Assembly (NCBI GenBank): GCA_019637695.1 | Contig: JAHBVG010000013.1 | Location: forward strand, 37,460-101,459 | Length of the DNA stretch: 64,000 nucleotides | From: Caldilineaceae bacterium | Lineage (GTDB): Bacteria > Chloroflexota > Anaerolineae > Caldilineales > Caldilineaceae | Reading direction: 5' to 3' | Shown: in pieces, positions 1-10,074 of the stretch | Layout of the letters: each line of letters opens with the position of its first letter | Position numbering within the stretch: position 1 is the first letter of the stretch | Notes under the pieces: model-generated | The model's input: only the letters and a program-made list of their open reading frames with translations | The model's database searches: none | Told to the model about the DNA's origin: nothing | Translations under genes and position numbers: made by a program

Positions 1-3000
1 TCACCCTCCCTCTTCGCATAGCGAGACATGAGCGGGAAGATGGCGAAGGTGAAGGTGCTGGGGATAATGTTCAATCCATCCAGATATTTGAGCGAGGCGC
101 TGTAGAGACCCACGCTAAACGCCCCCGCCATCGGGCGCAGCAACCAGACATCGATGCGCCAGAAGATCGTCGCCAGCAGATGGTTGATCATCAAGGGGCC
201 GCTCACGCTTAGCATCCACCGTTGCAGGCCAAAATCCCATTGCCACTGTGGTTTGAAGAGGGTGGAGCGCACGAGGGTGTAGAGCCATAGCAACTGTACC
301 ACGTTCATGAGCAGGCTCACCCAGGCCAGCCCCACGAATCCCCAGCCTAACAAGAGGACGAGCGCGCCTAGCGCTACTTTGAGCAGGGCGGTGGCGCTGC
401 TCAACCCGGCGGGGTATTCCATCTTCTCGAAGGCGTAAAAGAGGCTGCTCAATCCGTCTGCCCAGTTGGCGAAGAGCATGGCTACAGCGAAGATGGCGAT
501 GGCCGTGATCTCCTCTGTGCTGATGCCGCCGAAGATGCGGAAGCCGCCGGTGACGAAGGCCAACACGGGCAAACTCACCAGCCAGAGCAACGTGCGCAGG
601 GCGAGGACGTTGGTGAGATAGCGGCTGGATTGGTTTTTGTCCGCCGCCACGTCGCGGGTGAGCAGCGTCCCCAGCCCATAGCGGCTGACGATCTCAAAGA
701 AGCCATACATGGTGATCACAAACGCGTACTTGCCCGTGCCTTCGGGGCCAAGCAGACGCACATAGAGCATGGCAAAGGCGAAATCGATGAGCTTGTTCGC
801 CAAGTTCAGACCCATGGGTACCAGTGAATTCTTCGCCACCGTGCGCACTTCGTCCACCGTTTCGCCCGGACGGTAATAGCGTCCCCACGCCCACCAGAGC
901 AGCAGCAGCAGACAGGTCATAAAGGCCAGGAACGAGATGTATAACCCGACTTTGAAGCTCATGGGGCTATAGACAAAGCGGACCGTCCATTGGCCCTGTT
1001 CGGGTAGGTAGACCGCGCGGAACGCGCCGTTGGCGCGATGGATCGTCAACTCGGTTTCCTGGCTTTCATCCCCGCCAAAGGGACGCAGATACGCCTTCCA
1101 GCCAGGGAAGTACGCATCGCCCAGCAGCAGCCAGCCGCGATCGCTCAGGTTAACATCCACGAAGACATCGTTGGCGGTATAGCGGCTGATGTTGGCCTCG
1201 GCGATCTGCGGGCTGGCGGGGATCAGCGCGTGATCCTCGGCGGGCGCGGTCTCCAAAAAGAGCGTGCGCCGCAGATCCGCCGTGAGCAACGGTTGCGCGT
1301 CAAGATCCGCCACCTCCGCGGCAGGGATGATGAGCGCACGCGGAAAGACTTCTCTGTTTTCATAGACTTTGATCGCGCCGTCGTCGTAGATCCTCGTCCA
1401 CGTCGCTGCATTGGGGATCACATGCTCGGTGAGGACGTATTTGACGCCCAAGAGATCGAGCAGTGGATTCTCCAACACGGCATAGGGGTTGGGCCCATCG
1501 GCGTAGAGCGGCGCGATGCGGTTGTAGAGCAATTCCCCATGTTGATCCGCGATCTGGTCCATCAATTCCACATACTGGCGGGGGATAATCGAATCGTAGC
1601 CGCGGATATCCTGCCAGCCGTAGTACATCCCCACATTGGCGTTGAAGGTCTTGGCGCCGGGAATGTCGAAGGTGGTGAAGCGGAAAAGAGGGGACTGGGG
1701 ATTGGGGGTTAGGGACTGGGGACCAATGCCCTCTCGTTGATTGATAAACTCGACCACTGGCGGCGCGGCGCGCAGGGGCGAGAGCGCCGGGTCGGTGGAG
1801 GGGTTGAACGTGCCGTGGACGGCGAAGAGATCCAGGGCAACGATGAGGATGGCGAGGGCGGGGAGGATGCGTGTTGCGTGTTGCGTGATGCGTGAACGAT
1901 TGCCCCTTGCCCCTTGCCCCTTGCCCCTTGCCCCTTCTTCGCTTCTTCGCGCCGCCAGCATCCACGCGCCACTCAACAGGGCGAAGATCCCAAACTTGAG
2001 CAGGTTCACGCTCTGGTAGCCCCAGAACATGCGACCATCGACAAAGGCTATCCGCGCCAGATCGCTGCCATCCACAAGGCGTTGGCCCAAAGCAATAAAG
2101 GGTTCCGGTATGAAATAGCTGGCCGCAATGATCCCCAGCGCGACGATCCCTGCGACGACGAAGGCTGCGCCAAGAATGAAGAATAATGAATGAATTGAGA
2201 AGTTCCTCGCCCCAATCTTCATTCTTGTTTCTTCATTCATCCCCAAAATTCGCTCTAGCCCAATCCCCCCTAACACGGCCATGCTCAGCGTGAAGGGGAA
2301 GACCCAGCGGAAGGGGCTATGCAACTGATTCCACCCCGGCAGCCCGTAAAAGAGGAGCGCGTAGAGCGGCGTCCCAAAGGCAAAGAGCAGTGAGACAGCG
2401 GCCAGGCCGGTGAAGATCCAAGTTGGGGACTGGCGAGTGGGGACTGGGGATTGGGTAGACCCCTCCCTTCTTCTCCCCCTCCCTTCTTCTCTCCCTCTCT
2501 TCTTCCACCTCTCTGCGCTACCTGCTGCTGCCACCACCGCCACCGCCGCCAGCACCCATGTGAGGAGGCCAACGTAGTTGCCCCCTTCCACATAGTTTTT
2601 GATCCCCCAGAAGATGGTGTCGATGGGTTCGCCCAGCGCGTTGATTGTGGCCGGCTGCCAGCGTAGATTCCACAGATCGAACCAGTGGTGATGGCTGGGA
2701 TTGCCGAAAATGTCGGGCAGGATGAAGGTCAGCACATGACGGCTGGGCCATGCCCATTCCAACACCTGCCGGAAGGACGCCGATCCCTCGCGGAAGTTGA
2801 GCGTCACCAATTCATAGAGCGGCGCGATCTGCACTGCGCCCGCAGCAATGCCCAACAACGCCATCACAAGCAGCCAACCTGCCAAGTTAAGAATGCGTAG
2901 TGCGTAGTGCGTAGTGCGTGAATTAACACTACCTGCCACTTGCAACTTGCTACCTGCAACCTCGTCTGCGATCTGCCGGCCGTCGTCCGCCAGCCTTTTC

Positions 3001-3737
3001 CAGGCGATCAACAGCCGCGTCGCCGCATAGATCCCCGCCACGAGCAGCGTATAGTAGAGGAATTCTGGATGACCGGCCAGGGCGACGAGTCCGATGATCG
3101 TCGCCCCCGCCACCACATAGGGGACAGGTCGGAACGAGCCGCTACCTTTTTCTTCCTGTTTGCGGATCACTGTTTCGAGGATCGCCAGCAGCAAGGGTAG
3201 CCATGCCGCCGCCGCGATGACCATTGTGAAAACAACGCTGACCACCATGAATCCGCTGAACTGGAAGATCACGCCGCTGAAGAGAGCAGCCAGTGGACGC
3301 AATCGTAGCGCCCGCCCCAGGATGTACATGTTGACGCCAGCGATGGCAAGTTGCAGCGCCGTGAACCAGCCATAGGCTGCCTCCATGGGCAGCACGTAAA
3401 AGAGCAGGCTGAGCGGATAGGCGACGCTGGCCTGTCCCGCTGCGAAAAAAGGGATGCCTGTGAAGACTTGTGGATTCCAGAGCGGGATCTGTCCTTGCGC
3501 CAATGTGCGGGTAATATGCAACTTCCACACAGCGTTTTCCAGTACCAGATCGCTGAGCAAATCGTTGTGGGGAACGATGCCAGGCCGCAAGCTGCGCCAC
3601 GGTTCAAATGTATAGAGGTTGTCGTAGGGGAGAAGCGTGTTGCCCGTAAAAAGGACCGGGGCAAACCACAGGATCGGCAGCAAAAGCAGCGCAATCAGCG
3701 CCAGCAGATCCCCTCTGTGTGTACGAAGTCGGTGCAT
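1..3737 (-). CDS. YfhO-like membrane protein fused to Wzx/MATE-type polysaccharide flippase (partial, C-terminus off window)
   Basis: I read one uninterrupted frame from an ATG at 3737 down to base 1 (about 1245 codons, no stop). The first ~930 residues are a multi-spanning YfhO-type membrane protein: TM-rich, with [19 protein letters not shown] near the start, an HSPFRW motif mid-way, and YFPGWKAYL in the extracytoplasmic part. After a hydrophobic segment around 900-960 the frame continues into a polysaccharide flippase, with [14 protein letters not shown] and several further TM helices. Family knowledge suggests a role in glycosylation or export of lipid-linked polymer at the membrane. Several low-complexity inserts built from 7-bp repeats are in frame (about 1680-1725, 1865-1950, 2185-2240, 2420-2515, 2890-2965). 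The fusion is seen directly; the function is inferred. Two adjacent genes merged by loss of a stop is the alternative. Confidence 0.8.
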   Translation of the reverse strand, partial: MHRLRTHRGDLLALIALLLLPILWFAPVLFTGNTLLPYDNLYTFEPWRSLRPGIVPHNDLLSDLVLENAVWKLHITRTLAQGQIPLWNPQVFTGIPFFAAGQASVAYPLSLLFYVLPMEAAYGWFTALQLAIAGVNMYILGRALRLRPLAALFSGVIFQFSGFMVVSVVFTMVIAAAAWLPLLLAILETVIRKQEEKGSGSFRPVPYVVAGATIIGLVALAGHPEFLYYTLLVAGIYAATRLLIAWKRLADDGRQIADEVAGSKLQVAGSVNSRTTHYALRILNLAGWLLVMALLGIAAGAVQIAPLYELVTLNFREGSASFRQVLEWAWPSRHVLTFILPDIFGNPSHHHWFDLWNLRWQPATINALGEPIDTIFWGIKNYVEGGNYVGLLTWVLAAVAVVAAAGSAERWKKRGREEGRGRRREGSTQSPVPTRQSPTWIFTGLAAVSLLFAFGTPLYALLFYGLPGWNQLHSPFRWVFPFTLSMAVLGGIGLERILGMNEETRMKIGARNFSIHSLFFILGAAFVVAGIVALGIIAASYFIPEPFIALGQRLVDGSDLARIAFVDGRMFWGYQSVNLLKFGIFALLSGAWMLAARRSEEGARGKGQGARGNRSRITQHATRILPALAILIVALDLFAVHGTFNPSTDPALSPLRAAPPVVEFINQREGIGPQSLTPNPQSPLFRFTTFDIPGAKTFNANVGMYYGWQDIRGYDSIIPRQYVELMDQIADQHGELLYNRIAPLYADGPNPYAVLENPLLDLLGVKYVLTEHVIPNAATWTRIYDDGAIKVYENREVFPRALIIPAAEVADLDAQPLLTADLRRTLFLETAPAEDHALIPASPQIAEANISRYTANDVFVDVNLSDRGWLLLGDAYFPGWKAYLRPFGGDESQETELTIHRANGAFRAVYLPEQGQWTVRFVYSPMSFKVGLYISFLAFMTCLLLLLWWAWGRYYRPGETVDEVRTVAKNSLVPMGLNLANKLIDFAFAMLYVRLLGPEGTGKYAFVITMYGFFEIVSRYGLGTLLTRDVAADKNQSSRYLTNVLALRTLLWLVSLPVLAFVTGGFRIFGGISTEEITAIAIFAVAMLFANWADGLSSLFYAFEKMEYPAGLSSATALLKVALGALVLLLGWGFVGLAWVSLLMNVVQLLWLYTLVRSTLFKPQWQWDFGLQRWMLSVSGPLMINHLLATIFWRIDVWLLRPMAGAFSVGLYSASLKYLDGLNIIPSTFTFAIFPLMSRYAKREG

Positions 3738-3825
3738 GGTTAGCAGTTAGCGGTTAGCAGATAGCAGTTAGCAGCTGACAGTTACGCCCTGGGTATTGGA
3801 TATTGGGTATTGGCATCTGCGGCGT
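3738..3825. repeat. Heptameric tandem repeat tract
   Basis: The spacer is built from degenerate 7-bp units: GTTAGCA/GTTAGCG/GATAGCA, then GGTATTG/GATATTG/GGTATTG. It separates the YfhO-flippase start from the glycosyltransferase stop. No gene is seen in it. Confidence 0.75.
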
Positions 3826-4674
3826 TCAATAGCGCGCCGACAACTGCCGATCCACAGTCCCCAGTCCCTGATCCCTGATCGCCGTTCTTCGCACCCGCCG
3901 CCGGTGTCGCCAGCGCAGTTCCCAGACGCGTAGGGCCGATTCGATCTTCACGGGGATATCCATTTTGCTCTGGCCAATGCGCCGATCCTCAAAGTGGATG
4001 GGGACTTCAATGATCCGGTAGCCGAGTTTCTCGCTCAAATAGGCCATTTCCACCTGGAAGATGTAGCCGTTACTGCGAATGTTATTTAGGCCAATATCGA
4101 GCAACGCCTCACTGCGCCAGAGTTTAAACCCTGCCGTCATATCGCGCACGCGGATATGGAGAACAAAGCGGCTGTAGAGATTGGCCCACCAACTTAGCAA
4201 TTGCCGCCACCAACTCCATCCTTCGTCCAGGCTGCCGCCGGGGACGTAGCGACTGCCGATGATCACATCCGCCCCCGTCGCCAGGATCACGCCAAGCATT
4301 TGGGGAATGTAGGCCGGTGAATGGCTGAGATCAGCGTCCATCTGCACAACGAACTCAGCCCCGTCCGCCAGCGCGCGCTGCATACCGGCAACGTAAGCCG
4401 TCCCCAGACCAGCCTTGCCCGTGCGGTGGATCACGGTCATGCGTCCCTGATGTGACTGGTTGTAGCGCGCCGCCAATTCATCGGCCAACCTCCCCGTACC
4501 ATCCGGTGAGTTGTCGTCAACGATCAAGACCCGTAGATTGGAAAGGGGCAACCGAAAGAGCGCATGGGTTAGCTCGGCCAGGTTATCGCTTTCGTTATAG
4601 GTCGGGATCACCACTGTGAGCGCCCGATTTCGCCATGCTGACGGTAATGTGTCGATAGTTATCTCTTTGTTCAT
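3826..4674 (-). CDS. Family 2 glycosyltransferase, dolichol-/polyprenol-phosphate mannosyltransferase (DPM1) type
   Basis: A soluble GT2 enzyme of 282 aa that should transfer a sugar from a nucleotide donor to a polyprenyl phosphate at the cytoplasmic membrane face. VVIPTYNE (21-28), DDNSPDGTG (53-61) and DADLSH (113-118, metal/donor site) are in family order, followed by GSRYVPGG. I chose the ATG at 4674. The longer frame back to 4887 has no family similarity and would overlap the divergent HEAT gene. The last ~18 residues derive from a 7-bp repeat tract read in frame. It lies just downstream of the YfhO-flippase on the same strand, which suggests joint work in surface glycan or glycoprotein assembly. 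Confidence 0.88.
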   Translation of the reverse strand: MNKEITIDTLPSAWRNRALTVVIPTYNESDNLAELTHALFRLPLSNLRVLIVDDNSPDGTGRLADELAARYNQSHQGRMTVIHRTGKAGLGTAYVAGMQRALADGAEFVVQMDADLSHSPAYIPQMLGVILATGADVIIGSRYVPGGSLDEGWSWWRQLLSWWANLYSRFVLHIRVRDMTAGFKLWRSEALLDIGLNNIRSNGYIFQVEMAYLSEKLGYRIIEVPIHFEDRRIGQSKMDIPVKIESALRVWELRWRHRRRVRRTAIRDQGLGTVDRQLSARY

Positions 4675-4792
4675 CACATCTCTATCATCAGATATTCGTG
4701 AATACCCAATCCCAGTCCCACCCTTGCCTTTCCCACAGCGACCCGCTAAGATAGGGAGAGGTTGGTCTCTATTGTACACGGGAGCATAAGGA

Positions 4793-5395
4793 ATGGCGAA
4801 GAATAAGGGTAAACGACACGCCGAACGTTTTGAGGCCGCTGCCGTTGGGGACGACGCCAGCGCCGAAGATTTACTCGATCTGCTCACGCCTGCGGATAGC
4901 CCGATCTTGCGCCAGATGATCGAAAGTAGCGACCTTGACCGCCGTTGGTGGGGAATCCGAGCGTTGGCCCAGGTGGGCGGCGAGGATCTGGTTCCGCTCG
5001 TGGCCGCCTATTTGGAAGATTCATCGCCAGAGATCCGCGCCGTAGTGGCCATGGCGCTGGGTGAGATCCACCGGCGCGAGGCGGCAGCCGTCAATTCACA
5101 TCTTCCGCAGCTTGCTCTCTTGTTGCAAGATGACGACGCCTTGGTCCGCCAATCTGCGGCGGATGCGCTGGCCCAGTGTGGCGATGACGCCGTGGATCTG
5201 CTGGCGACAGCTTTAGAAAGCGATCGCGAAGGGGTGCGCGTGCGCGCGGCGGCCGCCCTCCACCGCATTGGATCGATGAAGGCTGCCCCGCCGCTCTATC
5301 GCCATCTCGAAGATCCCAACCCGCTGGTGCGCCATTACGCCTATGAAACGCTCGACAAATTGGGCCTGCTGGAAAATATCTTGTTGAAGCCATAG
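4793..5395 (+). CDS. HEAT-repeat (PBS-lyase type) protein
   Basis: A 200-aa protein made of about four to five HEAT-like repeats (for example [59 protein letters not shown]). These are helical scaffolds that normally bind other proteins. The start is supported by AAGGA shortly upstream of the ATG. No catalytic motif is visible, so the partner is unknown. It is divergent from the glycosyltransferase. Confidence 0.8.
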   Translation: MAKNKGKRHAERFEAAAVGDDASAEDLLDLLTPADSPILRQMIESSDLDRRWWGIRALAQVGGEDLVPLVAAYLEDSSPEIRAVVAMALGEIHRREAAAVNSHLPQLALLLQDDDALVRQSAADALAQCGDDAVDLLATALESDREGVRVRAAAALHRIGSMKAAPPLYRHLEDPNPLVRHYAYETLDKLGLLENILLKP

Positions 5396-5541
5396 CCCCA
5401 AAATAGTTGCAAATCTCGACAAGGCTGGCTATACTTGCTCAGAATTGGCCTGGGTTCTCTACTTCTGATATGGTTATCGACCAGCGCGATTACCTGCTGA
5501 CCCTCACTTTTCTCTTATGGAAATCAACTCGGATAGGTTCA

Positions 5542-6792
5542 ATGACTGCGAATTGTATGGAAACGATAAGCGTCCTCGCGGATAAAAGACAGCCAAAGCC
5601 TTTATCTTCGCCCCGGTTTTACCTCCTGCTCTGGATTGCCCTACCGCTCTTTCTCGCCAGTGGATGTGTTGCCCAGCCGGGCAACGTCAGCGAAATCTTT
5701 CCGTTGTTGCCGGCGGCTTTTGGAGACGCGCCCCCTCCTGGCATTCAGATTTTGCTCGACGAAGAACGGGCGCGCCTCTTTGGGCTTTCGCCTGTTGAGA
5801 GCAACGTGGCTGGCGCCATCGCCATTGACGCCACCCTCAATCCGCCCAGCGTCACATCGCTGACCGATGATCCCCTGGAAGGAGAAGCGGCGGCCGAGGA
5901 TACAGAATCCACTATCGATGCCGGGTCTGCTTTTACCAGCGAACGCCCCACCCTCCAGGTTGCCAACCGTAGCGTCAACGTGCGCAGTGGACCTGGATTG
6001 AACTTCCCGGTGGTGGCGGGCGCGCAGCAAGGAGCGATCTTCGAGGCAATTGGCCGCAGCGAGGATGAAGGCTGGTGGCGGATCTGCTGTGTGCGCGGCC
6101 CCAATGACGGGCCCGGTGAGGCAACCCAATTTGCCTGGATTTCGGATGTGGTGGTGACAGCCAACGAAGCGGCCAGGGAGCAGCCGATCCTGGGTCCACT
6201 CTTTCCGCAGGATCTCCAGGCCCAATGGGATGTCAACTACGCCTGTGGATCCGAGCGCTGTGAAGTGGTACGGTGTAGCGCCGTCATCTCCGCCACTGTA
6301 CGCAGCGCCAGTGATCCCCGCTGGCTGGAAGTCGAGCGCAAAGTCACTTGGGATGAGGGGTGCGGTGAGAATTCGACCTGGCTGCATCAGATCGACCGCA
6401 CCGATGGCGCTGAACGTTACGAAAGCACGGCTAACTTCTTCCTCTTTAACTTTTGGGCTGGAATCGAGCCTGGTCCTATCAACAGTCTCTTCTCCCTGGC
6501 CCCGGATGCCCAGGTCAAAACCTGGTGCAGCGAGGAACAGGTCCTCGATCTGGAAGAAGGTGACGGCTGGTCCGCGCGCTACAACGGCATGACCTGCCAC
6601 GATGTGCGCACAGGGATGTTGGTAGCGATGAAATATACCAAACGCTGGCTCTTCACCGGAGAGTACGAAGGGGAAGCGTATGAGAACGCCTATTTCGGCG
6701 ATTTTGAAGTCTATGAGGTTCGCTTGAACAACACCAATGTGGAATTGGATTTTGTGAACCCGCCGGCTCGTCCCGCTGTTGCGGATGAGTGA
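5542..6792 (+). CDS. Secreted lipoprotein with bacterial SH3 (SH3b) domain
   Basis: About 416 aa. A signal peptide ends in a lipobox (LFLASGC, Cys42 from the chosen start), so it is probably anchored outside the membrane. Residues ~134-200 form an SH3b domain (VNVRSGPGLNFPV, then GWWRI and WISD), typical of cell-wall or ligand binding. The C-terminal half is unassigned and has several Cys. An upstream in-frame start at 5407 would put ~45 residues ahead of the signal peptide, so the ATG at 5542 (or 5557) is preferred; no clear SD decides between them. Confidence 0.75.
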   Translation: MTANCMETISVLADKRQPKPLSSPRFYLLLWIALPLFLASGCVAQPGNVSEIFPLLPAAFGDAPPPGIQILLDEERARLFGLSPVESNVAGAIAIDATLNPPSVTSLTDDPLEGEAAAEDTESTIDAGSAFTSERPTLQVANRSVNVRSGPGLNFPVVAGAQQGAIFEAIGRSEDEGWWRICCVRGPNDGPGEATQFAWISDVVVTANEAAREQPILGPLFPQDLQAQWDVNYACGSERCEVVRCSAVISATVRSASDPRWLEVERKVTWDEGCGENSTWLHQIDRTDGAERYESTANFFLFNFWAGIEPGPINSLFSLAPDAQVKTWCSEEQVLDLEEGDGWSARYNGMTCHDVRTGMLVAMKYTKRWLFTGEYEGEAYENAYFGDFEVYEVRLNNTNVELDFVNPPARPAVADE

Positions 6793-6838
6793 AAAGTGAC
6801 TCGGAGATTAAGCGTTTGGGGATAGGTTGTCCAATCGC

Positions 6839-8224
6839 TTAATCTCCCAATCGCCCAATCTCTACATACCTCTCAGCCTCCCCAATCGGCTCAAACCCCA
6901 CATCCGCCAGATATACCCGCAGCGCATCCTCGGCGCGTTCGGCGTAGCTGCCATAGCGTTTCTGCTTGTTGCGCACCCGCGTGGAGAGTTCGGGCAGCAA
7001 CCCCATGTTTGCCTTCATCGGCTGGAAGTTATCCGCCTCGGCGTGGGTGATATAATAGAGCAGCGCGCCCATCATCGTCTCGCGCGGCGGCGTCAGCAGG
7101 GATCGTCCTTCGAGCCGCCGCGTCATGTTGATCCCCGCCAGCAGGCCGCCCATAGTGCTGCCCACATAGCCCTCGGTGCCGGTGATCTGCCCGGCGAAGA
7201 AGAGATCGGAGCGATCCTTGAATTGCAGCGTGGGGTGGAGCAGCGTCGGGCTGTTGATGAAGGTATTGCGGTGCATCTGCCCCAGCCGCACAAACTCGGC
7301 GTTCTCCAGCCCTGGGATCATTTTGAGGATCTCGGCCTGCGCGCCCCACTTGATGTTGGTCTGAAAACCGACCATGTTGTAGAGCGTCCCTGCCACGTTG
7401 TCCTGGCGCAGTTGCACCACAGCATAGGGACGGCGACCTGTGCGCGGATCGGTCAGCCCCACCGGGCGCATGGGTCCATAGGCCAGCGAATCTATCCCCC
7501 GGCTGGCGAGGACCTCAATGGGCATACAGCCCTCAAAATAGCGCTCTAGTTCAGCGTCCGCCCCGCTCAATTCGAGCTTCGGCGCGGCCACCACCGCGTT
7601 GACGAACGCTTCGTACTCTTCCTTGTTCAGCGGGCAATTGATGTAATCGCCCTCCTCCGGCCCTGCGCCCGAATCCCGATCCCAACGGCTCTGGCGGAAG
7701 GCTACCTCCATGTTGATGCTGTCCGCGGTGACGATGGGGGCCATGGCATCGTAGAAATAGAGATAGCGCCCCGTTAGCGTCTGCACCTCTGCGGTCAGCG
7801 CCGGGCTGGTCAGCGGCCCTGTCGCCAGGATCGTCGGCCCGTCGGGGATGGCAATCACCTCGTCGCGGATCAGTTCAATATTCGGGTGGCTGCTGATCTT
7901 TTCCGTTACATCATCGGCGAATTCCTCGCGGCCTACGGCCAAAGCCTGACCGGCGGGTAAGGCGTGCTTGAAGGCTGTGCGGATGATCATGCTGCCCATC
8001 GCCATCATCTCGTTCTTGAGGATGCCCAAGGCGCGGTCGGGCAGGGTGCTGCCCATGCTGTTGCTACAGACCAACTCGGCCAGCCGATCCGTGATGTGGG
8101 CGGGCGTCTCCCGTTTGGGGCGCATTTCGTATAGTTTAACTAAATGGCCGCGTTCGGCGATCTGCCAGGCTGCCTCTGTGCCCGCCAATCCACCGCCGAC
8201 AATTGTCACCGTTTTTTCCAACAT
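6839..8224 (-). CDS. trmFO: TrmFO, folate/FAD-dependent tRNA (uracil-54-C5)-methyltransferase
   Basis: A 461-aa flavoprotein that makes ribothymidine (m5U54) in the tRNA T-loop using methylenetetrahydrofolate. The N-terminal FAD-binding motif [12 protein letters not shown] lies near residues 7-18. [18 protein letters not shown] and [12 protein letters not shown] match the GidA-related TrmFO family, as does the length. The ATG at 8224 is preceded by GGGAGG a few bases upstream on the minus strand. It stands alone, convergent with the SH3b lipoprotein, and starts opposite the C39 gene. Confidence 0.95.
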   Translation of the reverse strand: MLEKTVTIVGGGLAGTEAAWQIAERGHLVKLYEMRPKRETPAHITDRLAELVCSNSMGSTLPDRALGILKNEMMAMGSMIIRTAFKHALPAGQALAVGREEFADDVTEKISSHPNIELIRDEVIAIPDGPTILATGPLTSPALTAEVQTLTGRYLYFYDAMAPIVTADSINMEVAFRQSRWDRDSGAGPEEGDYINCPLNKEEYEAFVNAVVAAPKLELSGADAELERYFEGCMPIEVLASRGIDSLAYGPMRPVGLTDPRTGRRPYAVVQLRQDNVAGTLYNMVGFQTNIKWGAQAEILKMIPGLENAEFVRLGQMHRNTFINSPTLLHPTLQFKDRSDLFFAGQITGTEGYVGSTMGGLLAGINMTRRLEGRSLLTPPRETMMGALLYYITHAEADNFQPMKANMGLLPELSTRVRNKQKRYGSYAERAEDALRVYLADVGFEPIGEAERYVEIGRLGD

Positions 8225-8450
8225 AACTGCCTCCCAAAATGATCTGAATGGTCAGAGTGTCGTCCATTCTAAACGGATTTCACGTCAAGAGGCAAAAGAA
8301 AGCGGAAAAAGGATTCAACACAGAGAACATCGCTGCGTTAAATTGTTCCTCTTTGCGTTAAATTCCTCGTTTTGCCCGACGGATGGAACTATGGCATAGT
8401 CATCTTATGTTAACTCTTTGCGGTGATTGTTTTGTGAGGAACTGGCATTG

Positions 8451-9758
8451 ATGAAACGGCGGACAACTCTTTTTCTCTCGTTTGTGAGCATCCTATTGGT
8501 GATGGGGAGCATCCACTATGGTGGTCCCGAAGGGGTGCTGCTGCGCATTGAGCGGGAGATTGCACGCTATCGTCCCCATCCTCAATTTGTGCCGACCCCG
8601 CTTGCGACTACGCGTACTGCGGCCCTCCTCCCCACATGGACGCCGACGCCATCCTCAACATGGACAGCTACACCGACGGTGACGCCATCCCCGCCCCAAT
8701 CAACTGTGGAGCAGGTGTCGGTTGTCGTATCGACTGCCACGGCTACATTCACCTCCACCCCGCTCCCCACGGCAACGGCGACGGTCATTGCCCGGCCTGT
8801 GCAGCCATCTGTGGCGTTGACCGGCTTCCGCCACGAATGGCAAACGTGGAACAATTGTGGACCGGCGACGCTCGCCATGGCCTTGAGCTACTTTGGCAGC
8901 ACACTCAACCAGGCCAACATTGCCGATGTGCTGCGCCCCAACCGCGAGGACAAAAACGTTAGCCCCCATGAACTGGCAGGGTTTGCGCGTAGCCAGGGCT
9001 ATCAAGCGATGACGGGCGTCAACGGTACACCCGACTTGCTGCGGCTTTTCCTCAGCAATGGACTGCCGGTGATCATCGAAACGTGGCACATCCCTGAGCC
9101 GGACAACGGCATGGGCCACTACCGATTGCTCACCGGTTATGACGAAGCCAACCAACGCTGGATCGGCCACGATTCCTATGATCGCGCCAACCCCGTCAAC
9201 CCGAATGGTCCCTACCAGGGCATCTATCTGCCTTACACCGAGACCGGCGAACTGTGGGATGTCTTCAACCGGGTTTTTGTGGTCATCTATACGGAAGCTG
9301 AAAGACCCATCGTCGAAAGCATCCTCGGCGAACGTATGGACGAAACCATCATGTGGCAGCAGGCGCTGGTCCACAGCCGGATTGAGGTGCAAATCGAGCC
9401 GGAAAACGCTTTTGCCTGGTTCAATTTGGGCAGCAATCTAGTTGCGCTGGGGCAATATGAGGAGGCCGCCATCGCCTACGATCAGGCGCGGCGATTGGGG
9501 CTCCCCTGGCGTATGCTCTGGTATCAGTTTGGTCCCTTTGAGGCGTACCATGCCGTTGGCCGCTATGAGGAGGTTATCTCCCTGGTAGACGCCACCCTGC
9601 GCCGCGTCGAGGATGTGGAAGAACTCCACTATTGGAAGGGCCAGGCCTTGCTTGCCCACGGGGATAGGAACGGCGCCCGCCGATCCTTTGCCCGCGCCGC
9701 CCAACTCAACGTCAACTATGTGGACGCGATGCGCGCCCTGGCGGATCTTTCGCCGTAG
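8451..9758 (+). CDS. Exported C39-like cysteine peptidase with C-terminal TPR repeats
   Basis: The 435-aa product has a single N-terminal TM/signal anchor (about 6-24), a Thr/Pro-rich linker (~50-115), a C39_2-type peptidase domain and C-terminal TPRs (~310-435). The catalytic triad is visible: Cys136 in NNCGPAT, His223 in GHYRLL and Asp241 in GHDSYD. The family cleaves peptides or remains an extracytoplasmic processing module; the substrate is unknown. The ATG at 8451 follows GAGGA with an 11-nt gap and is preferred over 8427. Confidence 0.82.
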   Translation: MKRRTTLFLSFVSILLVMGSIHYGGPEGVLLRIEREIARYRPHPQFVPTPLATTRTAALLPTWTPTPSSTWTATPTVTPSPPQSTVEQVSVVVSTATATFTSTPLPTATATVIARPVQPSVALTGFRHEWQTWNNCGPATLAMALSYFGSTLNQANIADVLRPNREDKNVSPHELAGFARSQGYQAMTGVNGTPDLLRLFLSNGLPVIIETWHIPEPDNGMGHYRLLTGYDEANQRWIGHDSYDRANPVNPNGPYQGIYLPYTETGELWDVFNRVFVVIYTEAERPIVESILGERMDETIMWQQALVHSRIEVQIEPENAFAWFNLGSNLVALGQYEEAAIAYDQARRLGLPWRMLWYQFGPFEAYHAVGRYEEVISLVDATLRRVEDVEELHYWKGQALLAHGDRNGARRSFARAAQLNVNYVDAMRALADLSP

Positions 9759-9883
9759 GATGGCCGCAGACGGCGGACAGCAGACCGCAGAGGACTGTCG
9801 CACGTCGAGCAAGCGGGAGCAATCCTATTTGTGTAGCGATTTACGCCGGGCTGTACCAGTGGTCTGGCAGATCAAATTTGTCG

Positions 9884-9943
9884 AGTAGGGGCGCTGCTTG
9901 CTGCGCCTGATCTGCTCCAGGCACAGCAAGCAGCGCCCCTACT
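9884..9943. repeat. Large perfect hairpin (20-bp stem)
   Basis: Arms at 9884-9903 and 9924-9943 are exact reverse complements; the loop itself can form a short inner stem (GCCTG/CAGGC). It lies between two convergent genes. A partly similar GC-rich stretch occurs at about 37675-37735. It could be a mobile palindrome or a processing/terminator element; there is no T-tract. Confidence 0.7.
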
Positions 9944-10028
9944 GAACATCTGACAAAATAACTTTGGTAGACCATTAGCCTCGACCATTTCCATCGAAGC
10001 ATATCTGACGCGACAGTAGGGTGGTCAC

Positions 10029-10066
10029 AAGCGCCAGGAAATCAATCAGATTTCCTGGCGCTTTTT
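10029..10066. terminator. Bidirectional-type rho-independent terminator
   Basis: A perfect 15-bp stem (10029-10043 with 10049-10063) has a 5-nt loop and is followed by a T-run. It sits between the convergent C39 peptidase gene and the flavoprotein gene. Confidence 0.85.
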
Positions 10067-10074
10067 CTGCATTA

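Noticed and set aside
1038..1712. 224-codon plus-strand ORF
   Set aside because: It is the shadow of the minus-strand YfhO-flippase frame, which runs through with membrane-protein motifs.
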